Source: Trebonia sp. (lineage in GTDB: Bacteria; Actinomycetota; Actinomycetes; Streptosporangiales; Streptosporangiaceae). Taken from it: a stretch of DNA of 6,861 nucleotides. Positions 6,058 to 6,861 of this stretch are shown piece by piece (within the stretch, counting starts at the first letter, position 1; the number at the start of each line of letters is the position of its first letter). A program made the position numbers and the translations under genes. Location: assembly GCA_030038035.1 (NCBI GenBank), contig JASHPP010000625.1, positions 1-6,861 of the forward strand. The letters are read 5' to 3'. Below the pieces are notes generated by a model. It saw only the letters and a program-made list of their open reading frames with translations, was not told the origin of the DNA and did not search any database.

Positions 6058-6861
6058 ATGACTCAGGACAAGGCGCGGAAGAACGCGATACGCCAGCGCA
6101 TGGCCGAGACCGGCGAGCCGTACAGCGTCGCCAGGCGCGCGGTGCAGGACGACGACCAGGGCCCCGAGGGTTCAGGCGGCACGCCGCGCGACGACGACTG
6201 GTACGCCCGGATGGCCGCGGAGGCGGGCATCAGCGTCGAGGAGTTCCGCGCCCAGGTGCACGCCGAACGGGCACGCCAGTCTGCGGAGGACGCGCGCGAC
6301 CTGGCCGGGCAAGCCCGGATGCGGGCCGAACGCGCGGACGAGGCGGCCGCAGCGGCGGAGGAAGCCGCCGGGCTGACGCAGGAAGCGGCCGGGCTGACCA
6401 TGGAATGGGCCGGCGAGGAGGACATCGCCCAGGCCCAGCGCCGGGCCGACGAGGTCCGTGCCGCCGCCGGGGAGGCCCGCCACCGGGCCGAGCGGGCCGA
6501 GCAACTGGCCGACGAGGCGGAAGAGGCCGCCGACCGGGCGGAGGAAGCCGCCGACGAGGCCGAGGGCCTGGTCGGCGACTTCGACGACCGCCCGCCCCAT
6601 CGGCACTACCGCTCGCCCCGCCCGCCGCAGCCGCCACGGGCGCCACGGGCGCCTTGGCCGCCACAGCCGCCACGGGCGCCATGGGCGCCTTGGCCGCCAC
6701 AGCCGCCGCAGGCCCCACCGCCACCGGGCTACCACCGGCACGGCCACGCCGGCCCGTACCGGCCGGAGCAGCGCCAGGACCCCATCGACCGGTTGCAGGA
6801 CCGGGTCGAGCAGGTCATGCAACGGTTCGAGGTCGTGCGGGAGCGGGCCGACCGGCTGGTC
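6058..6861 (+). CDS. Unrecognised coiled-coil, Pro/Trp-rich protein (3' end outside window)
   Basis: The frame is open from ATG 6058 to the window edge, giving 268 residues. I do not recognise a full-length family. Residues 4-28 (KARKNAIRQRMAETGEPYSV and flanks) form a basic helix-like segment; from memory, similar [KR]x(3)IRxRMAxTGExYxxAR starts recur on unrelated actinobacterial proteins, function unknown to me. Residues 46-70 (DDWYARMAAEAGISVEEFRA and onward) look like a small helical unit. Residues ~67-172 are almost purely Ala/Glu/Arg/Asp with heptad-like spacing (RAERAEQLADEAEEAADRAE), a probable long coiled coil. Residues 178-236 are Pro/Arg/Trp/His-rich and likely disordered, with a duplicated 12-residue unit PPRAPxAPWPPQ. 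From residue 241 a second amphipathic helix begins (DPIDRLQDRVEQVMQRFEVV). There is no signal peptide, membrane helix or catalytic motif. The Shine-Dalgarno and consistent codon bias support it over the arginine-rich antisense frames. A scaffolding or DNA/envelope-associated role is possible but speculative. Confidence 0.8.
   Translation, partial: MTQDKARKNAIRQRMAETGEPYSVARRAVQDDDQGPEGSGGTPRDDDWYARMAAEAGISVEEFRAQVHAERARQSAEDARDLAGQARMRAERADEAAAAAEEAAGLTQEAAGLTMEWAGEEDIAQAQRRADEVRAAAGEARHRAERAEQLADEAEEAADRAEEAADEAEGLVGDFDDRPPHRHYRSPRPPQPPRAPRAPWPPQPPRAPWAPWPPQPPQAPPPPGYHRHGHAGPYRPEQRQDPIDRLQDRVEQVMQRFEVVRERADRLV
6631..6702 (+). repeat. 36-bp in-frame tandem duplication (2 copies)
   Basis: Copies at 6631-6666 and 6667-6702 differ at one base (C in the first copy, T in the second, at position 15 of the unit), giving 35/36 identity. 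The unit is a multiple of three and encodes PPRAPRAPWPPQ then PPRAPWAPWPPQ, so the one difference is an Arg-to-Trp change. A shorter related run, PPQ, precedes the copies, and PPQAPPPPG follows them. The near-identity includes wobble positions and suggests a recent slippage or unequal-recombination event. Confidence 0.92.

Noticed and set aside
6172..6822. Minus-strand frame with repeated W-R-P-R-R-P-W units
   Set aside because: It is the complement of the Ala/Glu coiled coil and the 36-bp duplication. The + strand frame has the Shine-Dalgarno, an ATG and coherent heptad structure.
1..6861. CRISPR arrays, insertion sequences, tRNA/rRNA genes, known riboswitches
   Set aside because: I looked for regularly spaced direct repeats, transposase motifs with terminal inverted repeats, and tRNA or rRNA signatures, and saw none. 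The only strong repeat is the in-gene 36-bp duplication.

Overview
The window is very GC-rich (roughly 70% by eye). Its wobble positions are strongly G/C-biased, some genes start with GTG, and the families present (GH63-like glucosidase, KdpD/KdpE, SigG-type sigma factor with a SnoaL tail) point to a high-GC actinobacterium. I cannot assign a genus, but something near the Streptosporangiales or Streptomyces side of the phylum would fit.

Layout from left to right. (1) Positions 1-1068 (+): the C-terminal ~355 residues of a GH63-like (alpha/alpha)6-barrel glucosidase, cut by the window edge. (2) Positions 1072-2379 (-): a CPA2-type cation/proton antiporter, convergent with gene 1 and only 3 bp from it. 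(3) Positions 2380-3126: no intact gene. On the + strand this stretch holds two eroded pieces of the potassium-sensing two-component system. One is a KdpD N-terminal scrap in which the Walker A loop is joined directly to the NxQHL...ITG segment. The other is the KdpE DNA-binding domain, now spread over three reading frames and lacking its receiver. (4) Positions 3127-4980 (+): an apparently intact neuropathy-target-esterase-like protein, with a cyclic-nucleotide-binding domain, an NTE-type middle region and a patatin Ser/Asp phospholipase domain. (5) Positions ~5077-5844 (+): a SigG-like (TIGR02960-type) ECF sigma factor reduced to region 4 plus the SnoaL-like tail, with core-binding and -10-reading region 2 absent. 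(6) Positions 5865-6861 (+): a promoter-like element with an AT-centred palindrome in its spacer, a ~160-nt leader with a good ribosome binding site, and the first 268 codons of an unrecognised coiled-coil, proline/tryptophan-rich protein that runs off the window. That protein carries a nearly perfect, in-frame 36-bp tandem duplication.

The genes do not form one obvious operon. The notable theme is local regulatory decay: remnants of two regulatory systems (KdpDE and an ECF sigma factor) lie on either side of an intact signal-responsive lipid esterase. No CRISPR array, tRNA, rRNA, insertion sequence or recognisable defence system was seen. The best candidate for undescribed biology is the unrecognised repeat-bearing protein at the right edge and the palindrome-containing promoter in front of it.
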